Assembly (NCBI GenBank): GCA_964371865.1
Contig: CAYJOR010000045.1
Location: forward strand, 1 to 21,562
Length of the DNA stretch: 21,562 nucleotides
Source of the DNA: CAYJAZ01 sp964371865
GTDB taxonomy: Bacteria > Desulfobacterota > Desulfovibrionia > Desulfovibrionales > Desulfovibrionaceae
Reading direction: 5' to 3'
Made by a program: the position numbers and the translations under genes. The notes beneath the pieces were generated by a model. That model had not been told where the DNA came from. It did no database searches and saw only the letters and a program-made list of their open reading frames with translations. Below, piece after piece: positions 5,772-14,894 of the stretch (position 1 is its first letter; each line of letters begins with the position of its first letter).

Positions 5772-8700
5772 TTACTCCGCATTATCTGCCCAAAGTTCGC
5801 ACTGCTGCATAACAATAGACATTGCTTCTTCAACTCCATCAGGTGGATAATTATATTTTTTTAGCAATCTTTTTATCATCTTACGCATTTGCGCTCGTGC
5901 TGATTCCTTATTTTGCCAGTCGATAGTTCTATTTTTGCGGAGCATATCAGAAAGCTCTTTTGTCATTTCAACAAGAACATCATTTTCATAAAAATCTACA
6001 ATTGCTTGCGGTTTTGTAAGAGCATTATAGAAGGCTAATTCTTCAATGCTAAGACCCAAATTTTCGCCCTCTTTATGAGCATTTGACATCTCTTGCGCTA
6101 CTTTTAGAAGTTCAGCAATCACTTCTTCATTGGTAAGCATTCCGTTGAGATAAGCATTAATTTTCTGCTGTAAAATATCACTAAATTTTTGAGATTGAAC
6201 AACGTTTGTTTTTCTATAAACGCTCACTTGTCCTGCAATCAATTTTTTTAGAATTTCGATAGCCAAGTTTTTCTCGTCCATCTTTGCAATTTCTTCTAAG
6301 AATGACGGGTCAAAGAGGGAAAATTCTTTCTTCACATCTGAAAAAAGATTGATTACACCCTCACTTTTTATGCTTGCTTTCAGAAGATTATTGATTCTTT
6401 CATTGATTTCAGGAAGTGAAATTTTACCGCTACCACTCACAAGAAGACGTACTAAAAGAGTTCGTACTGTTTCAAAAAAAGCACACTCAAAACGGACATC
6501 TTCCGACACCAAGCTTCTACATAAAGATAAAGCATTTCTGAGCAATAGAGCTTCTTTAATATAAATATCTTGTGTTTTCCTGCCCGGTTCTTTATCCTTT
6601 TCATTCACACTTTTTTCAAGGATAAAGTTCACTGCTCCACTAATAACTTTTGCTCTTTCAAGCTCAGTACCCGATACAAATTTTGAATAGTCAAAACCAT
6701 GCATAAAATCACGGCATACTTCAAGTTTTTTCAAAAATTCGGGATAGGCTTCCTTTGTAATATCCATTTCGCCAAAATGCTTTCTATCACGAGCTGTGTA
6801 GTCGTTCATCGCCTCTTTAAGCGCTGAAGCAATGCCTATATAGTCAACAACAAGTCCGCCCTCTTTATCCTTGAAAACACGGTTTACCCTTGCGATTGCT
6901 TGCATAAGATTATGCCCTGTCATCGGCTTATAGACATACATTGTCGCCAATGAAGGAACGTCAAAACCTGTGAGCCACATATCAACAACAATAGCAATTT
7001 TCATTTTATCATTGTTATCTTTGAATTTTTTAGCAAGCTCTTCTTTGTGTGATTTATTGCCGATAATATCACGCCATTCTTCAGGATCGTTATTTGAACT
7101 TGTCATCACAACTTCAACTATTTCATTCCAATTTGGACGTAGTTCAAGCATTTTTTGATAAATTTTCATTGCAACAGGTCTTGAATAAGCCACAATCATG
7201 GCTTTGCCTGTTAGCTCATTTGCTCTATTGTTTTCATAATGGTCAATAATATCAGTTACAAGTGAAGCGATTGTCTGTTCTGCACCAAGAACCGCTTCCA
7301 TTTGACCAAGCTCTTTCTTGCTCTTTTCTATTGCGATTTCATCAGCTTGCTGAGCCATGATATCATATTCTGCATCTATGAGCGCAAGCATATTTTTATC
7401 AAGATTGAGCTGAATTACACGGCTTTCATAATAAACTGGACGAGTTGCGCCATCTTCCACAGCTTGAGTCATATCATAGACATCGATATAATCGCCAAAA
7501 ACTTCTCTTGTAGAGCGGTCTTTTGCAGAAATTGGAGTACCTGTAAAGCCTATATATGTCGCATTCGGAAGGCTATTTCTGATAATTCGAGCAGTACCAA
7601 TAACAACTTTCGCTTCTTTGATATTATCATCTTCATCTTTTACAAGCTTGACTTTTTCAGAAAGTCCGTACTGCCCTCTATGTGCTTCATCAGCTATAAC
7701 AACAATATTTCTTCGGTCAGAAAGTGATTCTTGCGCCTCTTCAAACTTCTGCATTGTTGTGAAAATTATGCCATTTGCTTGAATATTCTTGAGCAATTGC
7801 TTAAGGTCTTCCCTACTTTCCGCTTGTTTTGGTTCTTGACGTAAAAAATCCTTACACTTACAAAATTGCCCATAAAGTTGGTCGTCAAGGTCGTTTCTGT
7901 CTGTAATAACAACGATTGTTGGACTTTTCAAAGCTTCTTGTAATAAATGAGCGTAAAAAACCATTGAAAGAGATTTTCCGCTCCCTTGTGTGTGCCAAAA
8001 AACACCGCCTTTCCCATCTGTTTCAGTTGCGTGCTGTGTAGAGGAAATAGCTTTATTGACCGCAAAATACTGATGATAACCTGCAAGAATTTTGATTTTA
8101 TCTATACTTTCATTTGAAAAGCAAATAAAATTCTTCAATATATCAAGAAAACGTTTTTTATCAAAAATTCCTTCAAAAAAAGTTGTAAAATCAGCAAATT
8201 GAGTGCTTTCGTAAGAGCCATCAGAAGTCTTCCACTCCATAAACCTGTCTTCGCCCGACGTGATTGTTCCAGCTTTTGAAATTGCTTGGTCGCTCATCAC
8301 ACAAAAAGCATTATAGACAAATAAAGACGGAATTTCCTTCATATAATTCTTGAGTTGTCTATATGCTTCGGAAACGTCGGTATCTTCCCTAGAAGGCGAT
8401 TTCAGCTCAAGCACAACTAGAGGAAGTCCGTTCACAAATATAATAATATCAGGACGTTTTTCACTGTTTTCTACGATAGTCCACTGATTGGCAACGATAA
8501 AATTATTTTTTTCTATGTCGTGAAAATCCATCAAATAGACAAGCTCTGCACGCTCTTCACTCTCGACAAAATACTTCACAGGAATACCATTTTGCAGATA
8601 ATCCATAAAAACAGCGTTTCTCTGTACTAAATCGCCATTATCTATATTTTTCAGCTTGTAAAGAGCATCTTCAATAGCTTGATAAGGCAAAGATTTATTT

Positions 8701-8846
8701 ATACGTACCAAAGAATCAATAAGCACAGACTCAAAAAAAGGCGAACGATAATCCCTCTCTACATCATAACCATGCACATAAGAATAACCAAGATTCTGTA
8801 TAAGTTCGATAACAGCATTTTCATAGTGTGATTCAGTGTAGTGCAT
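5772..8846 (-). CDS. hsdR: Type I restriction endonuclease, R subunit
   Basis: HsdR translocates and cuts DNA when the type I complex meets an unmethylated target. The 1024-aa length fits the family. An N-terminal PD-(D/E)xK nuclease is seen at D133 (RPDIIIF) and E147-x-K149 (VLELKS). SF2 helicase motifs follow: Walker A TQGSGKS (286-292), DEAH (386-389), GFTGTP (433-438), and in the second RecA domain TGFDVPSL and AIARVNRVF. A helical C-terminal domain for complex binding completes it, so the gene appears intact. AAGGA lies 8 nt before the ATG. The upstream membrane-protein gene ends 11 nt away, so the two are co-transcribed, probably from the promoter at 9748-9775. It is separated from hsdM and hsdS by about 7 kb of inserted modules. 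Confidence 0.96.
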   Translation of the reverse strand: MHYTESHYENAVIELIQNLGYSYVHGYDVERDYRSPFFESVLIDSLVRINKSLPYQAIEDALYKLKNIDNGDLVQRNAVFMDYLQNGIPVKYFVESEERAELVYLMDFHDIEKNNFIVANQWTIVENSEKRPDIIIFVNGLPLVVLELKSPSREDTDVSEAYRQLKNYMKEIPSLFVYNAFCVMSDQAISKAGTITSGEDRFMEWKTSDGSYESTQFADFTTFFEGIFDKKRFLDILKNFICFSNESIDKIKILAGYHQYFAVNKAISSTQHATETDGKGGVFWHTQGSGKSLSMVFYAHLLQEALKSPTIVVITDRNDLDDQLYGQFCKCKDFLRQEPKQAESREDLKQLLKNIQANGIIFTTMQKFEEAQESLSDRRNIVVIADEAHRGQYGLSEKVKLVKDEDDNIKEAKVVIGTARIIRNSLPNATYIGFTGTPISAKDRSTREVFGDYIDVYDMTQAVEDGATRPVYYESRVIQLNLDKNMLALIDAEYDIMAQQADEIAIEKSKKELGQMEAVLGAEQTIASLVTDIIDHYENNRANELTGKAMIVAYSRPVAMKIYQKMLELRPNWNEIVEVVMTSSNNDPEEWRDIIGNKSHKEELAKKFKDNNDKMKIAIVVDMWLTGFDVPSLATMYVYKPMTGHNLMQAIARVNRVFKDKEGGLVVDYIGIASALKEAMNDYTARDRKHFGEMDITKEAYPEFLKKLEVCRDFMHGFDYSKFVSGTELERAKVISGAVNFILEKSVNEKDKEPGRKTQDIYIKEALLLRNALSLCRSLVSEDVRFECAFFETVRTLLVRLLVSGSGKISLPEINERINNLLKASIKSEGVINLFSDVKKEFSLFDPSFLEEIAKMDEKNLAIEILKKLIAGQVSVYRKTNVVQSQKFSDILQQKINAYLNGMLTNEEVIAELLKVAQEMSNAHKEGENLGLSIEELAFYNALTKPQAIVDFYENDVLVEMTKELSDMLRKNRTIDWQNKESARAQMRKMIKRLLKKYNYPPDGVEEAMSIVMQQCELWADNAE

Positions 8847-8857
8847 GAGTTATTCCT

Positions 8858-9712
8858 TTATTCTTCATGATTTAAATTTGTAATAAAACCATTTATTTTG
8901 TATTCTTGAATAGTTCTTTTTTCTTTTTTGTCTATTTGCATATATGATTCCATGACTGGTAATATCTTTCTTTTAAAAATACTTTGACAGTTAATACTAT
9001 TATGCAAAATTGGAATAAAATTTTCATCGGGTACTCTTGATTGAGTATGATCCAGTACAGTCATTAAATCTTGAATTAAGTATTTGCATTCATCTTCAAT
9101 TTCTTGTGTAAACAAAAATGATATCTTCCCTTCTATATTATTGTATTGCATATTATAAAAACACATAACGCTTTCAAGCAACGATTCATGACGGTTATCA
9201 TATGAATTATATTCATTACATGCATTTTGTATTATTATATTAAAGCTATCACGTCTCTCTAAAATCAGTTTATGTGTGATAAGTTTATAGATAGGGATTT
9301 TCCTATTTAAAGTGAGTATCACATCTAAAATAAACTGTGAATCCATCCCTCTAATAACATTATATACCTCAAATCTTTTCTCAAATAAATTAATCTTATT
9401 CTGCTGTTCAGCTATATCTGTCTGTTTTTCCAATATTTCTTTTTGTTTTTTATAAATTCGACAAGTTATAATGGCAGTTACAAAAATTCCAATAAATGTA
9501 ATTACAATAGCTCCACATGCTATATCATTGCTTTTTTGTGCAATCTCATTACTTTCTTTTGCGACTTCTAAACTATTCTCTGCAACCCTCAAAACATCAA
9601 AATCATACAAACGAGGTACAGCATGATTATTGATTGCATTTATCAAGTCTTCATGTTCAATAAGTTTATTTATAGCGTCTGCTAGTTTACTGCTATCAAG
9701 AGTCTCCATCAT
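8858..9712 (-). CDS. Membrane-anchored coiled-coil protein of the EKRxExY group, copy 1
   Basis: This 284-aa protein has one transmembrane helix (about 64-86) followed by a Gln/Lys-rich coiled coil ending in EKRFEVY (111-117), then a helical domain likely in the cytoplasm. The N-terminal segment AINNHAVPRLYDFDVLRVA aligns with AINQHAEVRPYDIDMYEVA in the protein at 14132-14848, so the two are paralogs. A start with AAAGG upstream is used. The gene begins after the higBA terminator and ends 11 nt before hsdR. Similar single-pass proteins are often seen, in my recollection, next to type I and RloC loci, but their function is not established. A role in sensing or control of the restriction complex is only inferred. 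Confidence 0.7.
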   Translation of the reverse strand: MMETLDSSKLADAINKLIEHEDLINAINNHAVPRLYDFDVLRVAENSLEVAKESNEIAQKSNDIACGAIVITFIGIFVTAIITCRIYKKQKEILEKQTDIAEQQNKINLFEKRFEVYNVIRGMDSQFILDVILTLNRKIPIYKLITHKLILERRDSFNIIIQNACNEYNSYDNRHESLLESVMCFYNMQYNNIEGKISFLFTQEIEDECKYLIQDLMTVLDHTQSRVPDENFIPILHNSINCQSIFKRKILPVMESYMQIDKKEKRTIQEYKINGFITNLNHEE

Positions 9713-9747
9713 ATCTGCCTTTCAAGGATTATAACAAGTTTTATTAA

Positions 9748-9775
9748 ATCATACTATTAAAGCCAAAAAAGTCAA
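9748..9775 (-). promoter_or_regulatory. candidate promoter for the membrane-protein/hsdR pair
   Basis: On the minus strand TTGACT (9775-9770), a 16-nt spacer and TATGAT (9753-9748) lie just after the higBA terminator and 35 nt before the start at 9712. If real, hsdR is expressed independently of hsdM and hsdS. Confidence 0.5.
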
Positions 9776-9790
9776 ATCTGTATTAAATAG

Positions 9791-9821
9791 AAAAAAGCGA
9801 TACAAAGTACCGCTTTTTTTT
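9791..9821. terminator. intrinsic terminator of higBA
   Basis: A short stem (GCG/CGC and TAC/GTA with one mismatch between) closes an AAA loop and is flanked by six A's and eight T's. The leftward higA gene ends at 9828, directly before it. Confidence 0.7.
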
Positions 9822-9827
9822 GTTCGT

Positions 9828-10139
9828 TTATACAGAATGAGCAAAATTGAACGGAATTATATGCTCAACCTCTTTTGCTTTTGTTTGCATTGCGACAGAT
9901 ATATCATAGTTCTTTTGTAAGTTAAGCCAAAAATCAGGGCTAGTTCCAAAAAACTTTGCAAGACGTAGTGCCGTATCTGCTGTCACAGAGCGTTTTTCTT
10001 TTACTATTTCAGAAATACGACTCGCAGGGACTTTAATTTCAAGGGATAATGCGTGTGCTGTTATCCCAAGAGGAGTTAAAAACTCTTCTCTTAACACTTC
10101 GCCCGGATGTGTGCATATTCTCATATTTTCTTTTCTCAT
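9828..10139 (-). CDS. higA: HigA-family antitoxin (HTH, XRE type)
   Basis: The 103-aa protein has the signature THPGEVLREEFLTPLGIT, then the helix-turn-helix SLEIKVPASRISEIVKEKRSVTADTALRLAKFF and the WLNLQ closing helix typical of HigA antitoxins. It neutralises the HigB mRNA nuclease and represses its own operon. The start at 10139 is preceded by AGGGGGA; a longer form from 10163 would place this sequence inside the coding region, so I reject it. It follows higB by a few bases, the toxin-first order usual in this family. The CGTTT repeats at 10501-10519 are candidate binding sites. Confidence 0.92.
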   Translation of the reverse strand: MRKENMRICTHPGEVLREEFLTPLGITAHALSLEIKVPASRISEIVKEKRSVTADTALRLAKFFGTSPDFWLNLQKNYDISVAMQTKAKEVEHIIPFNFAHSV

Positions 10140-10172
10140 ATTTCCCCCTAAGATTAAAAACATATTGAGAAT

Positions 10173-10451
10173 CTAGTGATAGTCAACTATTTCTACATTT
10201 AGAGCTTTTCCGTCTTTCCACTCAAAGCAGATACGAAATTGGTCGTTGATGCGAATGCTGTATTGCCCTAATCTATTACCTTGTAAAGCTTCTAGTCTAT
10301 TCCCCGGTGGTATTCGTAAATCATCAACATTATATGCCGCTGCAAGCATATCAAGCTTTCGTAGAGCAACTTTTATTATTGAGTTAAACTTTCTTGATTT
10401 GCCTGTTTCATAGAGGGCTTGAGTATCTTTGCATTTAAATGATTCTATCAT
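10173..10451 (-). CDS. higB: HigB toxin (RelE-like mRNA interferase)
   Basis: The 92-aa protein matches the HigB/'plasmid maintenance killer' fold: N-terminal helices (TQALYETGKSRKF, ALRKLDMLAAAYNVDDL), then LRIPPGNRLEALQGNRLGQYSIRINDQFRICFEW and a last strand. Proteins of this family cut mRNA on the ribosome. AAAGGA lies 6 nt before the ATG. It is the first gene of the pair and has its own promoter just upstream. It sits inside the restriction locus, between the DUF2442 gene and hsdR, and could stabilise the island against loss. Confidence 0.93.
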   Translation of the reverse strand: MIESFKCKDTQALYETGKSRKFNSIIKVALRKLDMLAAAYNVDDLRIPPGNRLEALQGNRLGQYSIRINDQFRICFEWKDGKALNVEIVDYH

Positions 10452-10500
10452 AAAAAGTCCTTTAAGATGTCTAGCCCCATCTTCAATTTATTTCAGTAAT

Positions 10501-10519
10501 CGTTTTGCGTTTACCGTTT
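10501..10519 (-). promoter_or_regulatory. three CGTTT repeats with a 7-bp period at the higBA start site
   Basis: CGTTT begins at 10501, 10508 and 10515 (AAACG on the transcribed strand's message sense). They lie at and just after the expected transcription start of higBA, where a repressor would act. HigA autoregulation is known for the family; that these are its operators is inferred. Confidence 0.4.
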
Positions 10520-10524
10520 AACAG

Positions 10525-10553
10525 AATATATTTACTTTCTTGAAATTTGTCAA
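10525..10553 (-). promoter_or_regulatory. strong sigma-70 promoter of higBA
   Basis: On the minus strand a consensus -35 TTGACA (10553-10548), a 17-nt spacer and TATATT (10530-10525) precede higB by about 75 nt. It is the best promoter match on the minus strand in the window. Confidence 0.75.
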
Positions 10554-10557
10554 GTCG

Positions 10558-10800
10558 TTAACTTATCGTCGTCGAATTTTCATAAAGTTCATGTGATGCT
10601 ATATCTTGACCACCAGCCCATTCAATAGAAGAACCTGAAACATGAACAGTTTTGAAATAGCTTGGGTCTTTTAATTTACCAAACCAATCGCCTGAAATAT
10701 AAGGATTTACATCAAAAACTTTTTCTTCATTAGTTTCAAATGTAAGTAAAAGTTTATATTCATCAAGCGGTTTTGCTTGTATTATTTTAGGTTGTAGCAT
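10558..10800 (-). CDS. DUF2442-family small protein, without its usual partner
   Basis: An 80-aa protein with the DUF2442 layout: alternating strands (YKLLLTFETNEEKVFDVNPYI), WFGKLKDPSYFKTVHV, then SIEWAGGQDIASHELYE. In many genomes DUF2442 genes are paired with a DUF4160 gene and are suspected toxin-antitoxin components. Here no DUF4160 gene is found on either side: the neighbours are a membrane protein upstream and higB downstream. AGGAAG precedes the ATG. Function unproven. Confidence 0.85.
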   Translation of the reverse strand: MLQPKIIQAKPLDEYKLLLTFETNEEKVFDVNPYISGDWFGKLKDPSYFKTVHVSGSSIEWAGGQDIASHELYENSTTIS

Positions 10801-10882
10801 GTTGACTTCCTAGTTTTTCTTATATTTTACCACATCTGAAAACTGCTTCTAATTAGCTTACTTTATATATAAAAGCTTACTC

Positions 10883-11548
10883 TTATATAATTTTTGTTTT
10901 TTCTTTTAACTCATTAACAATATCGAATTTATTTAAAATTTTTGATATTTCATATATCTTGTTTTCTATTGAATTGTCAATTTCTGATGATAATTGGTGA
11001 TTAAGGTATAAGGACTTATACTCAGATTGACATTTCAATATATACTCTTCAGAAAGTCTACTATTTTTAAAATCAATTGGTATAATATTATACTGTAGTG
11101 AGCGCAAAGAATCTTCAAGGCTTTTCAAGTAAGATTCGCTTTCTAGCTCAAGTTCATAAAATGATTTTACTTTATAAACTATATTCATAATGTAATCATT
11201 TTTCTCTGTAAATGAGCATCCTATATTACAATTAAAATTTTCAAAAAGTTTATCAAGCAATTCATAATCGGAAAATTTATTTTTATCACTTAAAAAATAT
11301 ACGAGGACATGTACATTTGAAGAAAACTGTAAAATATGCTGATAGACTTCGTAACGCTTTTCATACAAGGCAATATCATTTTGTCGACTTGCAACTTTCA
11401 ACTGCTCTTTAATGATTTTATTTTGTCGCCAAAAGATAATAACTGTCGTAAGAACAGGTAAAACAGCAAGAATAATAGTTACCCACAAAGGTACTGAAGT
11501 TTCTTGAATTGCCTTCGCTATACTTTCAACGTCAAATAAAACCATCAC
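10883..11548 (-). CDS. Membrane-anchored coiled-coil protein of the EKRxExY group, copy 2
   Basis: The 221-aa protein starts with a short amphipathic segment, one transmembrane helix (about 21-40, VPLWVTIILAVLPVLTTVII), then IIKEQLKVASRQNDIALYEKRYEVY (46-69) and a helical domain rich in Tyr and acidic residues. It lacks the AINxHA segment of copies 1 and 3 but shares the QN-x-IA-x-x-EKR-x-E-x-Y element directly after the membrane helix. AAAGGAG lies 6 nt before the ATG. It begins 27 nt after the RloC-like gene ends, so the two are probably one operon. Confidence 0.7.
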   Translation of the reverse strand: MMVLFDVESIAKAIQETSVPLWVTIILAVLPVLTTVIIFWRQNKIIKEQLKVASRQNDIALYEKRYEVYQHILQFSSNVHVLVYFLSDKNKFSDYELLDKLFENFNCNIGCSFTEKNDYIMNIVYKVKSFYELELESESYLKSLEDSLRSLQYNIIPIDFKNSRLSEEYILKCQSEYKSLYLNHQLSSEIDNSIENKIYEISKILNKFDIVNELKEKTKII

Positions 11549-11575
11549 TAACTCCTTTTGTAACTTCGTATCATG

Positions 11576-13918
11576 CTAGCTATTAATTGCATTACAAAGT
11601 GATTTATACTGGTCTAGATCTTTAGCTTTTATTGTTTCAACAACAAGTTTTGCTACAGCGTGTATTTCTGGTACTTCTAGGTGTAATGAGCTTCTTTCTA
11701 ATGTCCCACCCGAATGAGATAGTTCATTGTCTATACGTGCAATAATAGATGCTTCCGTGGCATTGCTAAAATATATCTTGGAAGCATCTTTTGAGACCTT
11801 GTCAGGATACTTATAGTAGAAGAAAAGTTCAAGAAACTTTCGAAGATTATTTCCAAAACTATAGAAACATTCATATGTTTCATCTCTCAATATATTTTCG
11901 TTGGCACAAGTATGAATTTGCTTGAATAGAAATACAAACTCGGTCATATTATTTTTTAAATAACTTGGCATAGTACAAAGCGCAGATGAGTTATTTTGGC
12001 GCATGAATGTGAAATAAGCGCGCTGATTATTCATTTTACTTCCATAGCCATGAATTTTTCCTAATTTTTTTAAGTAGCCCAGAAAATCTAAATTGTGTGT
12101 AGAAATAAACAGTTGTATTAAATCATTATTTTTTATAATTTTTGAATCTATCAAACTATAGATAAAGAAAATATGGTTAACATCTAATGAAGAGATAGGA
12201 TCATCTATCCATACAATTAAGTCCTTACCCTCAGTAGCAACATCATTCAACTTAACTAAAAAATAACAAAAGGCAATGACTGTACATTCACCTTCACTTA
12301 GATGGTATGCTTTTTCTTCATTTCTTACAACTACAAACTGTGAAGATTCTAAATCCTTTTGAATTATTTGGAAATCTAAATTCCCCATTCTTAGTAATTC
12401 ATTAATTTTAGTTATACTTTGCCCTTCATTGCTTAGTTGAGAATTTAGCTCATGGACTTTAGTCGTTAAATCAAGTATTTTTTGAGATACAGGAGCAAGT
12501 TCATCACCTTTTATCTTTAAAGCATCTTCTTTTGCCGTATAATCTTGCTTTTCTTGCATATAATTTATTGCTTTAGAAAACAAATATACTTCATTTAATC
12601 GCAACTGATTTTGAGCATTCCTTTTTGCTTGATTTATTTCATTGGTATAAGCATTTGACTCCTTACATAATGCATAAAAATCTTCAAACAATTTTTCGAT
12701 ATCGCCAGTTAAGTCTTGAACAGTTCCAAATGCAACTTCGATAAATGGATTACTTTTTTTGTCTAATAACTTAGCCGCTAATAGTTTTAAGGATTTGAGA
12801 TATTCACTCTTCAAGCGTTTAAATTCACTATGAAAACCCTGTGCTCTATCTTGAAAACTTGAATAAAATTCATCAACTCTTGTCAAAAGAATAGCTTCTA
12901 GTTTAGCTTTTTCAGACTGAATTTTCTTTACTCCTTCTTCAATTTCTTTTTCAAGCTTTTTGTATGATTCATTAAAATGACTTTGTAACATTCTCCAACG
13001 CTCTGATGAAATTGGATTATCACAAAATATACATTTGTCTCCATCTTTGTGAATATCCAATCCACTATTCACCCATGAGTTGAGAATAGGAGATTGAAGT
13101 AAACTTTCAATTTGCTGTGCTTGCACCACTTGCACAGCAGTAATTCTCTGTGTTTCACTAATTAAAGTTGTCAGTGACAAAACTTCAATTTGAGAAGTTT
13201 TCATAATTAGTGGAAGCTCTCTATCATTAATTATAGCTTCATATTTCCTAATTTCATCTTCTGGTAATCGGGTAAAATTAACATTATTTACAACTTCTAA
13301 GTCAGAATTTAATTTTGTGATATTATAGTTTCTATCTCCATACTTATCTTGATATTTAATACCTACTTCACGGTCTGTTGCTTTTGCCTGAAGTTTGTTA
13401 TCTAATCTTTTAATAATTTCGTCACATTCTTTTCTTCTTCTAACAACTTCTTGCTGTAAGATAAACTCTTCTAAATACAAACCTGTTTTTTCTTCATGCG
13501 TATTATTACCTATCTCATTTTCTATTGCTAAAATTTGTTGTTCTATTGCAATATTACCCTCACCAATCATTGCAAAAGGCTCTATATTATCATCAGGATC
13601 AAGAATAAACTTTAAATTTTCTCTTATAAAATCGCTATTAAAAACGCGTATTGTTTTGTTATGCCCAGAGAGGCCGTTTTCACTAATAATAGTTCCATCT
13701 TTAAACTCTAACTGAAACGTAGGATTTTCGTATTTATCTGAAAGCCTACCTGTTTCCAACGCACGTAAAACCCTAGAAAGAGTTGTTTTTCCAGAATAGT
13801 TTCGTCCATAAATAATATTAAGAGGAAGAAATGTTTTTTGGTCAGATTTGTGATGTCCAGAATCCCAGTCATAATTATCAAAAATCCCCATATTAATTTT
13901 TTTAATTTTCTTTAACAT
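11576..13918 (-). CDS. rloC: RloC-like zinc-hook ATPase with candidate anticodon-nuclease domain
   Basis: RloC proteins are ABC-type ATPases that, once triggered by DNA damage or phage, cut tRNA anticodons and stop translation. The 780-aa protein has Walker A GRNYSGKT (38-45), a long coiled coil broken at the zinc-hook CIFC (296-299), the ABC signature LSEGE (540-544), Walker B with IDDP (571-574) and the STH switch (H608). The C-terminal region holds R693-x3-E697 and, 38 residues on, H735 in NELSHSGG. This resembles the Arg-Glu-His triad described for PrrC/RloC nucleases, with a similar R-to-E spacing. GAGG precedes the ATG. The hsd neighbourhood fits, since PrrC and many RloC genes are linked to type I loci. 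A related AAA_13 ATPase without nuclease activity is the alternative. Confidence 0.85.
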   Translation of the reverse strand: MLKKIKKINMGIFDNYDWDSGHHKSDQKTFLPLNIIYGRNYSGKTTLSRVLRALETGRLSDKYENPTFQLEFKDGTIISENGLSGHNKTIRVFNSDFIRENLKFILDPDDNIEPFAMIGEGNIAIEQQILAIENEIGNNTHEEKTGLYLEEFILQQEVVRRRKECDEIIKRLDNKLQAKATDREVGIKYQDKYGDRNYNITKLNSDLEVVNNVNFTRLPEDEIRKYEAIINDRELPLIMKTSQIEVLSLTTLISETQRITAVQVVQAQQIESLLQSPILNSWVNSGLDIHKDGDKCIFCDNPISSERWRMLQSHFNESYKKLEKEIEEGVKKIQSEKAKLEAILLTRVDEFYSSFQDRAQGFHSEFKRLKSEYLKSLKLLAAKLLDKKSNPFIEVAFGTVQDLTGDIEKLFEDFYALCKESNAYTNEINQAKRNAQNQLRLNEVYLFSKAINYMQEKQDYTAKEDALKIKGDELAPVSQKILDLTTKVHELNSQLSNEGQSITKINELLRMGNLDFQIIQKDLESSQFVVVRNEEKAYHLSEGECTVIAFCYFLVKLNDVATEGKDLIVWIDDPISSLDVNHIFFIYSLIDSKIIKNNDLIQLFISTHNLDFLGYLKKLGKIHGYGSKMNNQRAYFTFMRQNNSSALCTMPSYLKNNMTEFVFLFKQIHTCANENILRDETYECFYSFGNNLRKFLELFFYYKYPDKVSKDASKIYFSNATEASIIARIDNELSHSGGTLERSSLHLEVPEIHAVAKLVVETIKAKDLDQYKSLCNAINS

Positions 13919-13977
13919 TTTAACCTCGTATACAATTCATTATCAATTTTAAAATTTCAAAAACTTACACCAACAGG

Positions 13978-14006
13978 CACAACAATTGCACGAATGTGAA
14001 GTTGTG
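13978..14006. repeat. short inverted repeat upstream of the RloC-like gene
   Basis: CACAAC (13978-13983) pairs with GTTGTG (14001-14006), with smaller CAC/GTG pairing inside. It lies in the 213-nt gap between the RloC-like gene and the membrane protein upstream, the largest gap in the locus apart from the hsdM promoter region. It might be an operator or a leader hairpin; I see no clear promoter or T-run beside it. Confidence 0.3.
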
Positions 14007-14131
14007 TAACTATTATTTGTGGTTATTAAAGGCTCGTGCACGACAAGATTTAGTAGGCTTTCAAATAATGTGCTTTCTTCAATGCTATTCGTTTTTACCT
14101 TTTTTACCTTATACTCCCTAAAGCTAGCTAG

Positions 14132-14848
14132 TTAAAGTAATATTAAATGATTTTTAAGTGATTCACGTAACCTCGTATCCTCAACAAGTTTTTGCATTTT
14201 TTTATACTCCTTTGCAAAATCAATTGTAAACTCTTTATTTGTAAATTCTTCATTAATCAAAGAGCTACTAATTATAATTAACGAAGAAATTATTATCATT
14301 AATGATTGTCTATCCTTATTATCTAATTTAAATAGTTGCTCAATCAAGCTTAACTTATTAGTCTTTTCTCTTAATACATTAAATAATGTTATTTCAGTCT
14401 CTTTTGGGAAACCTTCTTCTGTTTCTTGTGCAAGCAATTGAGTTTGCATTGTAAGCATTATAATACACACTATTTTCCTATGTTTTAGTTGTAATTCATG
14501 ACTATTTTCTATATTTATTTTATCATCGCATACATTTAAATCCTTATTAATATTTTCCACAAAAGTTTTTGAAAGCAAAACCCCTTGAACAAGTTCTTCA
14601 AAGACTTTGTAGAGCTCTTTACGTTTTTCAAGCATTGCAATTTTATTTTGCTCTTCCAAAAATTTTGTTTGATTTTTATTTAACTTATAGGAGAGCCATA
14701 GTGCAATAGCAGAAATCAAAACTGCAACGCAAGAAGCAAAAACTCCAGCTACTGCAACTTCATACATATCTATGTCGTATGGGCGAACTTCAGCATGCTG
14801 ATTAATAGCACCAACAATTGCATTATATGGTAATTTATCCCCTTCCAT
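14132..14848 (-). CDS. Membrane-anchored coiled-coil protein of the EKRxExY group, copy 3
   Basis: The 238-aa protein has an N-terminal segment AINQHAEVRPYDIDMYEVA shared with the protein at 8858-9712, one transmembrane helix (about 31-53), then EEQNKIAMLEKRKELY (65-80) and a mostly helical domain with many Leu and Ile residues. AGAGGGA precedes the ATG. It is transcribed after hsdS and the 278-aa gene with 46 nt between, and lies 213 nt upstream of the RloC-like gene. Unknown function; same group as the other two by visible alignment. Confidence 0.7.
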   Translation of the reverse strand: MEGDKLPYNAIVGAINQHAEVRPYDIDMYEVAVAGVFASCVAVLISAIALWLSYKLNKNQTKFLEEQNKIAMLEKRKELYKVFEELVQGVLLSKTFVENINKDLNVCDDKINIENSHELQLKHRKIVCIIMLTMQTQLLAQETEEGFPKETEITLFNVLREKTNKLSLIEQLFKLDNKDRQSLMIIISSLIIISSSLINEEFTNKEFTIDFAKEYKKMQKLVEDTRLRESLKNHLILL

Positions 14849-14894
14849 GAGTCCCTCTTATTAAGTTTTTTTGATATTTCACTAATACCTTATT

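Noticed and set aside
7302..7727. A 141-aa plus-strand protein inside hsdR
   Set aside because: Antisense shadow of a clearly coding helicase region; no ribosome binding site and no family features.
13395..13715. A 106-aa plus-strand protein inside the RloC-like gene
   Set aside because: Antisense shadow; composition is the complement of a coiled coil.
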